Source: Actinomycetes bacterium (GTDB taxonomy: Bacteria; Actinomycetota; Acidimicrobiia; Acidimicrobiales; RAAP-2). Taken from it: DNA of 55,635 nt. The DNA lies in NCBI GenBank assembly GCA_021820665.1, contig JAKADK010000010.1, forward strand, positions 1-55,635, given 5' to 3'. This document shows, piece after piece, positions 7,689-15,222 of this stretch. Each line of letters begins with the position of its first letter. The stretch's first letter is position 1. The position numbers were made by a program, and so were the translations under genes. Under the pieces are notes generated by a model. It was not told the DNA's origin. It searched no databases and worked only from the letters and a program-made list of their open reading frames with translations.

Positions 7689-8765
7689 TTGGCGCTGGCT
7701 GCGGTACGTGACCTGGGAGAGCGCCGAGAGCTGGCGTCGGCAGAGGAACTCGAGGAGTTCGAGGTCGACGTCCTGGCTGGCTACGTGCTGGCGCGGGCGT
7801 CGGCCGCCGTGACCGACGGGACGATCCGAGGCGAGGTCGGGCACCTCGAAGGGCTCCGCAAGTGGTTCGGGCGCCCGCTGTGGGAGATGGGCCCCGCCGA
7901 CGCGGACCGCTACTTCGGCGAGGTGTTGCGCGCCTCTCCGAGCGGCACCCGTCTCGCCAAGGCCCAGGCGGTGCGCATCTACTTCGAGTTCTTGGCGCTC
8001 CGCCACCACGTCGAGCTCCACGCCATGACCGGCCGGGTTGTCGACTGCCCGATCGACGACATGAACCGACCACGAGGCCAAAAGGACGCGAAGCTGCGCA
8101 TCCCGCCGGCCGCCGCCGAGCTCACCGTGCTCTTCTCGGGGTGGGCGGGCGAACTGGCGACCTGCCGGAAGTTCGCGCCGGGCGCCCGGAACTACACCGC
8201 GGCGAAGCTCATGGCGGACGTGGGGCTGCGGGTGAACGAGATCCGCAACCTCGACCTGGCCGACGTGAAGTGGGGTCTCGGCCGGTTCGGCAAGCTGCAC
8301 GTCCGCTACGGCAAGGGGGCGCGCGGCTCGGGGCCTCGGGAGCGGATGGTCCCGCTGCTCAACAACGCGGGGGCGACGCTGCGCTGGTTCATCGAAGACG
8401 TCTGGTCCCAGTTCGACGGCGACCACACCCGTCATGGCGCCCCGCTGCTGCCTTCCGAGCGCAAGAACGCTGACGGGTCCTCGGGCCGGGTCGGCTACGA
8501 CGCGCTGCGCTCGGGGCTCGCCGCAGCGACGGCTGTGCACCTGCCGACGTGGTCGGGCCGGCTGACCCCCCACGTCCTGCGCCACTACTGCGCCTCGCAG
8601 CTCTATCTCGATGGCGTCGACCTCGTCTCGATCCAAGAGACGCTCGGTCATGTCTGGGTTGCCACCACGATGCGCTACGTGCATGTGCACCGCACCCGCA
8701 TCGAGGACGCCTGGATCGCCGGGCAAGAACGGGCCGCCAAGCGGCTGGAAGGACTGACCCGATGA
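7689..8765 (+). CDS. tyrosine recombinase (XerC/D-like)
   Basis: Phage-integrase-family recombinase of 358 residues. An N-terminal SAM-like core-binding region (EGLRKWFGRPLWEMGPADADRYFGEVL) precedes the catalytic domain. Catalytic residues seen are Arg in DVGLRVNEIRNLDL, HVLRHYCASQLYLDG (HxxR), GHVWVATTMRYVHV (second H/W-type position and nucleophilic Tyr). I chose TTG 7689 because GAGGAGG lies 8-9 bases upstream; an alternative TTG is at 7665. Its stop overlaps the ATG of the XRE gene. It may work with the two following genes as a recombination unit. Confidence 0.9.
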   Translation: MALAAVRDLGERRELASAEELEEFEVDVLAGYVLARASAAVTDGTIRGEVGHLEGLRKWFGRPLWEMGPADADRYFGEVLRASPSGTRLAKAQAVRIYFEFLALRHHVELHAMTGRVVDCPIDDMNRPRGQKDAKLRIPPAAAELTVLFSGWAGELATCRKFAPGARNYTAAKLMADVGLRVNEIRNLDLADVKWGLGRFGKLHVRYGKGARGSGPRERMVPLLNNAGATLRWFIEDVWSQFDGDHTRHGAPLLPSERKNADGSSGRVGYDALRSGLAAATAVHLPTWSGRLTPHVLRHYCASQLYLDGVDLVSIQETLGHVWVATTMRYVHVHRTRIEDAWIAGQERAAKRLEGLTR

Positions 8766-9085
8766 AGTGGAACTTGCGCCTTGCCGCCGCTCAGCACGAC
8801 ATCTGGAAGGCCTCGGATCTGCGGCGCATGCTCGCCGAGCACGGCTTGGTGATCTCGGCTGGGAAGATGTCGGGGCTGTGGTCCGGCCGGCCGGTGTCGG
8901 TGAAGCTCGACGATCTCGACGTCATCTGCGCCGTGCTCGGCTGTGAGATCGGCGAGGTGCTCATCCCCGAGCCTGAGAACGTCCCCCACCCGAAGACCGA
9001 CGCGCCGAGCGCAGCCGCGGTGGGGTCGCCGAAGCTGGATGTGGTGCCGCGCCGGCGCGGCGGGCGCAGCCTCCCGCCCGGCTGA
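8762..9085 (+). CDS. XRE-type helix-turn-helix protein
   Basis: A 107-residue DNA-binding protein. A Cro/CI-type helix-turn-helix is visible in WKASDLRRMLAEHGLVISAGKMSGLWSGRPVSVKLDDLDVICAVLGCEIGEVLIPE, followed by a basic, disordered C-terminus. ATG overlaps the recombinase TGA, so expression is coupled. The position between two integrase-type genes suggests a regulator or accessory factor for recombination. Its target is unknown; the inverted repeat at 7629-7643 is one candidate. Confidence 0.85.
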   Translation: MKWNLRLAAAQHDIWKASDLRRMLAEHGLVISAGKMSGLWSGRPVSVKLDDLDVICAVLGCEIGEVLIPEPENVPHPKTDAPSAAAVGSPKLDVVPRRRGGRSLPPG

Positions 9086-9091
9086 GGGGAC

Positions 9092-10768
9092 GTGGGGGTC
9101 CGTGATGGCACCAACCCGAAGGTGCCGAGGAAGGTGGCGAGCTGCTGCTCGTGCATGGGCTGGGGGCTGACCTACTGCCAGGACCTCTGCAAGGCGTGCT
9201 ACGACTTCGCCTCTCGTTACAAGGTCGCTGGCGACTGCGGCGCCTGCGGGCGCGACCAGCCGCTCAAGCGGGGCTACTGCCGGCTGTGCTGGTGCCAGGC
9301 CTACCTCGAGCGCACGACCGGACCCGGCTACCCCCTCGCCCCGTGGGTGAAAAAGGTCCGACACCACCAGCTGTTCTTCGCCGGCATGCATGCCGGCCTG
9401 AAGCGCCACCATGCGCCGCCGAGGGCGTTGCCCCGCCGCTACGGCGAGAAGGGCCGGCCCCGCAAGCCACCGCCGCCTGTGGTCACGCGCCCGTCGCCTC
9501 CCTCCGTCCAGCTCTCGCTGGTCGAAGACGCCGGCTCCCGCCGCTACCGCTGGGGCCGCGTCGATCTCCGCAGCGGTCCGCCACCGGCCAACCGGTGGCT
9601 GGCCCTGGGGCTGCACCTGGCGCACACCATGGCCGAGTCCCGCGGCATGGGACCCGGGGCGCACCGGGCGCTCAACCGGGTGCTCGTCATGGTGCTGGCC
9701 GACTACGCCGGCGGCGACGCGATCCGGGTCTCGGACTTCTTCGAGCTGGTGCGCACGCACGGCGACAGCGTCACCAGGACCGTCGAGATCCTGGGCCAGA
9801 TGGGCGTCCTCGATGACGACCGGCCGCCGGTCTTCGAGACCTGGCTGGCGGGAAAGGTCGAAGGGCTCGCCCCCGGCATCGCCTCGGAGGCCGAGCGGTG
9901 GGTCCTCGCCCAGCGCTACGGCACCCCACGGCGCCGTCCACGCCCGGGGGCGGCCACGAGCTACCTCTACGGCGCGCTCCCCGCCCTGGCCGAGTGGTCT
10001 CGCCGGCACGACCACCTGCGCGAAGTCACCCGCGGAGAAGTCGTGGCCCATGCCGACGCGCTGTTCGGCCGGCAGCGCCAGGTCGTCGTCGTGGCGTTGC
10101 GCTCGCTGTTCGCGTGGGCGAAGAGAGAGTGCGTCGTGTTCGCCAACCCGGCCACTCGCATACCCCTGGGCGCAGTGGCCAGACCGGTGTGGCAGCCGCT
10201 CGCGGCTGGAGACCTCGCCCGGACCCTCGAGGTGGCCACGACGCCCCGGGACCGGCTCGTCATCGCTCTCGCCGCCGTCCACGCTGCCAGGAATGCAGGC
10301 ATCCGCTCCATGACCATCGACGACGTCGACCTTGCCAACCGCCGGCTCACCATCGCCGGTCACACCCGGCCTCTCGACGAGCTCACCCGCAAGCTGCTCG
10401 TCGAATGGCTCGGCTACCGACAACGGCGCTGGCCGAACACGGCCAACCCGCACCTGGTGATCAGCCGCAGCAGCGCGGTGGGTCTCGAGCCCATCAGCCG
10501 GCCGAGTATCGGCTTGATCGTGCGAGGCCTCCCGGGAACCTTGGAGCGGCTCAGGATCGATCGCCAGCTCGAAGAGGCTCTCACCCACGGTGCCGACCCG
10601 TTGCACCTGGCCGCCGTCTTCGGCGTGCACGAGAACACCGCGATCCGCTACGCGGACTCGGCGCGCCAGCTTCTCGAGCGTCCTCATGAGTCGCCGCCCG
10701 TGGATTCGGGACGAACCCAAGCGTCCGATGCACACGGTGAACCCGATGAGCACTGGGGTTCCCCGTGA
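9092..10768 (+). CDS. zinc-finger integrase-like protein, degenerate active site
   Basis: A 558-residue protein. The first 80 residues hold at least four Cys-x2-Cys pairs (CCSCMGW, CKAC, CGAC, CRLC), indicating zinc-binding modules. The C-terminal half resembles the tyrosine-recombinase catalytic fold (AARNAGIRSMTIDDVDLANRRLTIAG; ELTRKLLVEWLGYRQRRW). The usual HxxR motif is replaced (ISRPSIGLIVRGL), although a Tyr remains in NTAIRYADSARQLLE. It probably acts as a non-catalytic or specialised partner of the recombinase at 7689. The GTG start at 9092 is six bases after the XRE stop. The C-terminal 28 codons overlap the convergent methyltransferase gene. Confidence 0.7.
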   Translation: MGVRDGTNPKVPRKVASCCSCMGWGLTYCQDLCKACYDFASRYKVAGDCGACGRDQPLKRGYCRLCWCQAYLERTTGPGYPLAPWVKKVRHHQLFFAGMHAGLKRHHAPPRALPRRYGEKGRPRKPPPPVVTRPSPPSVQLSLVEDAGSRRYRWGRVDLRSGPPPANRWLALGLHLAHTMAESRGMGPGAHRALNRVLVMVLADYAGGDAIRVSDFFELVRTHGDSVTRTVEILGQMGVLDDDRPPVFETWLAGKVEGLAPGIASEAERWVLAQRYGTPRRRPRPGAATSYLYGALPALAEWSRRHDHLREVTRGEVVAHADALFGRQRQVVVVALRSLFAWAKRECVVFANPATRIPLGAVARPVWQPLAAGDLARTLEVATTPRDRLVIALAAVHAARNAGIRSMTIDDVDLANRRLTIAGHTRPLDELTRKLLVEWLGYRQRRWPNTANPHLVISRSSAVGLEPISRPSIGLIVRGLPGTLERLRIDRQLEEALTHGADPLHLAAVFGVHENTAIRYADSARQLLERPHESPPVDSGRTQASDAHGEPDEHWGSP

Positions 10769-11688
10769 GAACCCTTCAGTTTCCCTGAACTTCCGGACCT
10801 TTCGCTCGCCTGGAAGACGAGGACGTCCTCGTGGACCGAGAGGTGGGCGGGCTCGCCCCGGGCGCGGGCCTTTCGGGTCTGGGTGAGCTGCCAGAAGCTG
10901 GGCCGGGCGACGAGCTGGCCGTCGCGGACCGCCGCGTGGAGGGCGACGACGTGGCCGAGGTAGGCGAAGCCGGCCGAGCGGGCGAGGGTGACGGTGAGGG
11001 CGGCGAGGTCGACGCAGCGCCCGGCCCGGCGCATGTTCTTGGTCACCGTGACGAGGAGCCCCCCGGGGCGCAACACGGCGTGGCAGGCGGCGTAGACCTC
11101 GGCCATCGCCTCGGCGTAGGCGCGGCCGCGGGCATGGCCGAGATTCGCCCGGTCGGCCGAGTAGTTGAGCGTCTCGGTGGCACAGAGCCGCCCGCCGGCG
11201 ACCCACGCCTTGCGGTCGATCACCCCGGCGTCACAGGCGTAGGGCGGGGAGGTGACGATCAGGTCGACCCGGCCGGCGAGGTCCCCGAGGATGTCGGGCA
11301 GGCGCCGGGCGTCGCCCTGGCGCACCTCGGCGCGGCGACGGCGATCGGGCTCGAGCAGGCGGTCGAGGTTGGCCCGGGCAAGGTCGACCCAGGCGGCTTC
11401 GAGCTCGACGCCGATCGCCCGCCGCCCGAGGAGGCCCGCTTCGACGATGGTGGTGCCGATGCCGCACATCGGGTCGCAGACGATCTGGCCGGGGGCGCTG
11501 TACTCGGCGACGATGCGCGCGGCCAAGGCGGGGAGCATCTTTCCGGGATGGCGGGCGGAGTCGGGGTGGTAGCGCCCGGCGCGCTGGTACTGGGCCGAGG
11601 TCTGGGCGACCGGCCATAGTGCCAACGGCACCGGCGCGGCCGGCGAGGGACGGGACGGGTGGGGGGTGGTTCGGGGGTTGATGGCCAT
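10684..11688 (-). CDS. second orphan DNA methyltransferase
   Basis: A 334-residue paralogue of the enzyme at 6673-7509. It shares KMLPALAARIVAEYSAPG, VCDPMCGIGTTIVEAGLLGRRAIGVE and LIVTSPPYACDAGV, plus the C-terminal ending HLSVHEDVLVFQ. The two genes also share a block of about 25 identical bases around the DPMCGIGTT codons. The start ATG at 11688 excludes an unlikely upstream extension. The tail after residue 295 is low-complexity and overlaps the convergent integrase-like gene. No cognate endonuclease is present. It is probably an anti-restriction or epigenetic modifier of the mobile element. Confidence 0.85.
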   Translation of the reverse strand: MAINPRTTPHPSRPSPAAPVPLALWPVAQTSAQYQRAGRYHPDSARHPGKMLPALAARIVAEYSAPGQIVCDPMCGIGTTIVEAGLLGRRAIGVELEAAWVDLARANLDRLLEPDRRRRAEVRQGDARRLPDILGDLAGRVDLIVTSPPYACDAGVIDRKAWVAGGRLCATETLNYSADRANLGHARGRAYAEAMAEVYAACHAVLRPGGLLVTVTKNMRRAGRCVDLAALTVTLARSAGFAYLGHVVALHAAVRDGQLVARPSFWQLTQTRKARARGEPAHLSVHEDVLVFQASERSGSSGKLKGSHGEPQCSSGSPCASDAWVRPESTGGDS

Positions 11689-11848
11689 GGGCTTGCGCCC
11701 CGGGCCGGAAAGTTCACGCCGATATGAACCGGCAGCCAACCCCGCTTTGGCGACAAATCCCCCTTCGCCGGTGTCCTTGCACTTGAGGTCCTCGGCGAGA
11801 CCGAGGTAGGTCCTCGAAGGCCAACCCCGCCGAGCAAGGAGGACCCCG
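11689..11848. promoter_or_regulatory. divergent promoter region with two inverted repeats
   Basis: The spacer between the second methyltransferase and the winged-helix gene holds GTTCA-CGCCGATA-TGAAC (11712-11729), flanked by CCGG on both sides, and CCTCGG-CGAGA-CCGAGG (11790-11806). Both are candidate operators. The direct repeat AGGTCCTCG occurs twice close to the second one. Confidence 0.4.
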
Positions 11849-12331
11849 ATGCCCACCACGACCACCACCACGACGGCCGAGGCGGTGCTCGCCGCGCTCG
11901 GCTCCGGTCCGGCCTCGGCGGCCGAGGTCGCAGAGGCGGCGGGGATCGGCCGTTCCACCGCCACCAAGGTCCTCGCCGCCCTGGCCGCCAGCGGTCAGGT
12001 GGAGCGCACCCCCGGCGGCCGTGACGGTGCCCGGCGCCTGCCCGACCGCTGGGCTCTCCCCGTGGCCGCCGGGGACCCTGATCCCTCTGCCGGAGACGGG
12101 GGCGACCCGCAGGGCACGGCGTCGCCCCGGTTGGGCAAGGGCGAGCTGGCCACCATGGTGGCCGCCTTCTTGCACGACCATCCCGGGGAGCACTCCCCGT
12201 CGGCGGTCGCCAAGGCGGTCGGCGGGCGCAGCGCCGGGGCGGTTGGCAACGCCCTCGGGCGCCTCGCCGCCTCGGGCCAGGCCACCCAGACCGGTGACCG
12301 CCCGCGGCGCTACCGGGCAGCTGCCCGCTGA
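11849..12331 (+). CDS. double winged-helix DNA-binding protein
   Basis: A 160-residue protein with two helix-turn-helix segments. The first is EVAEAAGIGRSTATKVLAALAASGQVERTPGG (MarR/IclR-like wing), the second GEHSPSAVAKAVGGRSAGAVGNALGRLAASGQATQTGDRPRRYRAAAR. They are joined by a Pro/Gly-rich linker. The N-terminus begins with seven threonines. AAGGAGG precedes the ATG. The repeated layout suggests that it binds paired or repeated sites, and the TCCATCAG repeat cluster downstream is a candidate target. It is probably a regulator of the conjugation genes (inference). Confidence 0.8.
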   Translation: MPTTTTTTTAEAVLAALGSGPASAAEVAEAAGIGRSTATKVLAALAASGQVERTPGGRDGARRLPDRWALPVAAGDPDPSAGDGGDPQGTASPRLGKGELATMVAAFLHDHPGEHSPSAVAKAVGGRSAGAVGNALGRLAASGQATQTGDRPRRYRAAAR

Positions 12332-12396
12332 CGCAGCGTTCCGGGAAGAAAATCCGAGCCGACGCCTGCTGGAGCCGTCGGCCGAGGGTTGAAGGG

Positions 12397-12532
12397 TCCA
12401 TCAGGGCGTTGAACTGGGAGAACGCGGTGCTCCATCAGGTTTCCATCACCCCTGATGGACCGGGCGGCCAGGCTCCATCACCCCCTGATGGATCGCCTGC
12501 CTGATGGAGTTCTGCTGGAAACCTGATGGAGC
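12397..12532. repeat. cluster of TCCATCAG/CTGATGGA repeats with 17-bp inverted repeat
   Basis: The core TCCATCA or its complement TGATGGA occurs at 12397, 12431, 12442, 12453, 12474, 12486, 12502 and 12524. Two pairs form short palindromes (for example TCCATCACCCCTGATGGA at 12442-12459). The 17-mer GCTCCATCAGGTTTCCA at 12429-12445 recurs as a perfect inverted copy at 12516-12532. The cluster lies just before the sigma-like gene that heads the conjugation operon. Candidate roles are an operator array, an iteron-type replication origin or part of oriT. Confidence 0.85.
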
Positions 12533-12575
12533 GCCCGTGGCGCGATGGCGGCCCCTTCGAGCAAAGGAGCCGCCG

Positions 12576-13433
12576 ATGCCACCACTCCGCCGTCCGTCCG
12601 AGCCGTCCCCGTTCGCCGCCTTGGAGCGGGCCTTCGCCGTCCTTTGCGTCGAGCCTCGCCCGCTGGCCTTGGACGGCGCATCGGTCGCCGGGCTGCCCGC
12701 CCGGGCCATCCCACTGGGCGAGCTGAAGGCCCGGCTGTTGCACCCCTCCACGCCCTATGTGACCCGGGACGCGGCGATCGGGGTGTTGATCGCCCGCGCC
12801 AAGGCCGAGGGCGGGGCGTGGACGGTGGGCTTGGCGGGAGTGCTGCTGCCGGGGATGCGCCGGGCGCTCGAGCCGCTGGTCGAGGCGTGCCCGGACCGCC
12901 AGGCCGACCTCGAGGCCCAGATGCTGGTCGGGTTCCTCGCCGCGCTGGCCCGCTGCTCCCCGGAGCGGCCAAGGCCGGCGGGGTTCCTGTGCGGCCGGGC
13001 GTATGACGCGGCCAAGCAGCTGGTGCGCACCGAGCTGGCCGAGCGGGCCCGCCCCGCACACCGGCCGATCTCGGCCGAGCCTCCCAAGCCGTGGGGCCAC
13101 CCCGACTTCGTGTTGGCCCGGGCCGTCGCCCAAGGGGTGATCTGCGCCGACGACGCCGAGCTGATCGGCGCGACGCGCCTCGGGGAGATGACCCTGGCCG
13201 AGGCGGCCCGGGCGTGGGGCCTTTCGTACAAGGCGGCAGAGCGGCGCCGCCAGCGGGCCGAGGTCGCTTTGGTCGCCTGGATCTCGCAAGGTTTCCGACC
13301 CGGGTTTGTCGCCGATCGGGGTGTTCCTGCCGGTTCTAAGGGTGCGGGTCGACCACGGCAGGGTCGCCGCCCCCAGCAGCGGCCGGAAGGTCACGCCACC
13401 GCATCTCCGCCGCCTGACAGCGAAAGGAGGTAA
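12576..13433 (+). CDS. sigma-factor-like helix-turn-helix protein
   Basis: A 285-residue protein. The C-terminal third contains MTLAEAARAWGLSYKAAERRRQRAEVALVAWI, an HTH resembling sigma-70 region 4. The N-terminal part (ARLLHPSTPYVTRDAAIGVLIARAKAEG; GRAYDAAKQLVRTELAERARP) is helical. The ATG at 12576 is preceded by AAAGGAG, which excludes a longer start inside the repeat cluster. It stands between the repeat cluster and the conjugation genes, so it may control them. It might be a sigma-like activator or a DNA-binding protein of a type restricted to actinobacterial elements; I cannot assign a family more exactly. Confidence 0.65.
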   Translation: MPPLRRPSEPSPFAALERAFAVLCVEPRPLALDGASVAGLPARAIPLGELKARLLHPSTPYVTRDAAIGVLIARAKAEGGAWTVGLAGVLLPGMRRALEPLVEACPDRQADLEAQMLVGFLAALARCSPERPRPAGFLCGRAYDAAKQLVRTELAERARPAHRPISAEPPKPWGHPDFVLARAVAQGVICADDAELIGATRLGEMTLAEAARAWGLSYKAAERRRQRAEVALVAWISQGFRPGFVADRGVPAGSKGAGRPRQGRRPQQRPEGHATASPPPDSERR

Positions 13434-13528
13434 CACGCCCCGCTGGCCGGCGGAGGCCCTGCCCGACCCGACACCACCAACACGCCGCCCACCAGCACGC
13501 CACCTGTCGTCTCGAAGGAGGAGAACCC

Positions 13529-13915
13529 ACGAAACGCACCATCCCCACCGTCTCTGACCGCACCACACCCAGCCCCACCACCCGGACCCTTTCCGCCCAC
13601 GTCGGGCACGCGCTCGTCGCCCTCGGGCTCCTGGTTGTGGCCGGCGTGGTCCTGGCCCCGCCCGCCTTCGCCGCCACCGGCTCGGCCCCGAGCCTGAACG
13701 GGGTGATCAGCTCGCTGCAGGTGTGGCTGGTCGGGATCCTGGCCGGACTGGCCACGCTGTTCTTGACCATCGGCGGGATCCGCTACCTGACCGCCGGCGG
13801 CGATCCGGCCGAGGTGGAACGGGCCAAGACCGCCCTCAAGTCGGCGGCCATCGGCTACGCCCTGGCCGCCCTGGCCCCGCTGCTGGTCTCCATCTTGCAG
13901 TCGGTCGTCGGCTGA
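13529..13915 (+). CDS. VirB2/TrbC-like pilin, probable ACG start
   Basis: This is probably the major pilin or pore subunit of the conjugation apparatus. A signal-type hydrophobic segment (HALVALGLLVVAGVVLAPPAFA) is followed by a mature part of about 80 residues with two membrane helices (VWLVGILAGLATLFLTIGGI and AIGYALAALAPLLVSILQ) separated by a short charged loop (RYLTAGGDPAEVERAK), the VirB2 layout. No ATG, GTG or TTG allows a full signal peptide. The only in-frame codon after the strong AAGGAGG at 13515-13521 is ACG 13529, giving 128 residues. A conservative GTG at 13637 would remove the signal n-region. Its stop overlaps the next start. Confidence 0.7.
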   Translation, partial: TKRTIPTVSDRTTPSPTTRTLSAHVGHALVALGLLVVAGVVLAPPAFAATGSAPSLNGVISSLQVWLVGILAGLATLFLTIGGIRYLTAGGDPAEVERAKTALKSAAIGYALAALAPLLVSILQSVVG

Positions 13916-15222
13916 TGACCCGCCCTGTCGCCCTCCGCCCTGTCACCCGCCGACCGGTCACGTCGCGCCGTCGCCATGTCATGGGGCTCGGGCTGCTCGG
14001 CGCCCTGGGCGCCGCCGGGTTCCTGGCCGTGGTGCTCTTGGGAGCCGGGCGAGCTGCTGCCGCTCCCGCTCCCCGAGACATTGCGACCCTGGCCGCGACG
14101 ACCGGCACCGACGCTGCGACGCGAACAGTGCAGCCGACGGCGAGCGGGTTGACGGCGGGCAATGCGTCAGCGGCACAGAGCGGATCGACGGCGGGCGGGT
14201 CGACGGGAGGCGGTTCGACGGCGGGCAGCGGGACGGCACCGCCGGGGATCGGGGTCGGCCCGAACCTGTCGGGCGGCGCGCCGGCTGGGGCACCGGGGCC
14301 GTCGGTCTCCGCGGGGAGCGGACAGAGCTGCGGGTTCTTCAACGTCACCTGCCATGTCACCTCGGCCATCGACGGCTGGTTCCGCGACCTGGTCACCTCG
14401 GCGCTCAACCCGGTCCTGGCGCTCTTGGGCCGCACGGTGCTCGCCACCCCCGACGTGACCGGCGGGAAGGTGGGCCTGATCTGGGGGGTCACCGCCGGGA
14501 TCGCCAACGCCTTGGTGGTGCTGCTGGTGCTGGCCGGCGGGGCGGTGGTCATGAGCCACGAGACCCTCCAGACCCGCTACGCCGCCAAGGACATCGCCCC
14601 CCGGGTGGTGGTGGCGGTGATCGTCGCCAACGCCTCCCTGGCGCTGGTCGGCCTGGCCATCCCGGCCGCCAACGCCGTCTCGCAAGCCCTGCTCGGCAAC
14701 GGGGTGAACCCCGGCCAGGCGACCGCGGCGATGCGCCAGCTGGTCGTCACCCCGCTCGGTGCCGGCGGGATTTTCTTGGTGTTGCTCGGCCTGGTCGCAG
14801 CCGTCCTCGCGCTGGTGCTGCTCGCCACCTACGTGATCCGCGTCGCCATGCTGGTGCTGCTCGTCGCGGTCGCCCCGCTGGCGTTGATCGGCCACGCCCT
14901 ACCCCAGACCGAGGGCGCGGCGCGGCTGTGGTGGCGAGCGCTGGCCGGGTTGTTCGCCATCCAGCTCGGCCAGTCCCTGGTGCTCATCTGCGCCCTGAAG
15001 GTGTTCTTCACCCCGAGCGGGCCGGGCACCTTGGGACTCTCCGCGTCGGGCGGGCTCGTCGACGTGCTCGTCGCCGTGTGCCTGCTGTGGGTGCTGGTCC
15101 GCATCCCCGCCTGGGTGTCGCGGGCCGTCTTCGGCGCCGGACGCAGCTCGGGGGTTGCCAAGGCGTTCAAGGTGGCGTTCATCTACAAGGCCGCCCGGGC
15201 CGGGCTGGCGGCCCTGGCATGA
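13915..15222 (+). CDS. VirB6/TrbL-like conjugation membrane protein
   Basis: A 435-residue polytopic protein. A signal anchor (VMGLGLLGALGAAGFLAVVLLGAG) is followed by a Ser/Thr/Gly-rich linker of about 80 residues and the block CGFFNVTCHVTSAIDGWFRDLVTSALNP, with two cysteines. Then come about six hydrophobic helices, including NALVVLLVLAGGAVVM, GIFLVLLGLVAAVLALVLLATYV and VLLVAVAPLALIGHALPQ. The helix pattern and the APLAL.....P segment fit the TrbL/VirB6 channel component of type IV secretion. ATG overlaps the pilin TGA. The family call rests on topology and position. Confidence 0.7.
   Translation: MTRPVALRPVTRRPVTSRRRHVMGLGLLGALGAAGFLAVVLLGAGRAAAAPAPRDIATLAATTGTDAATRTVQPTASGLTAGNASAAQSGSTAGGSTGGGSTAGSGTAPPGIGVGPNLSGGAPAGAPGPSVSAGSGQSCGFFNVTCHVTSAIDGWFRDLVTSALNPVLALLGRTVLATPDVTGGKVGLIWGVTAGIANALVVLLVLAGGAVVMSHETLQTRYAAKDIAPRVVVAVIVANASLALVGLAIPAANAVSQALLGNGVNPGQATAAMRQLVVTPLGAGGIFLVLLGLVAAVLALVLLATYVIRVAMLVLLVAVAPLALIGHALPQTEGAARLWWRALAGLFAIQLGQSLVLICALKVFFTPSGPGTLGLSASGGLVDVLVAVCLLWVLVRIPAWVSRAVFGAGRSSGVAKAFKVAFIYKAARAGLAALA

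Noticed and set aside
12397-12532. Repeat cluster considered as a CRISPR array
   Set aside because: Repeat units are only 7-8 bp, occur in both orientations and have irregular spacing; there are no cas genes.
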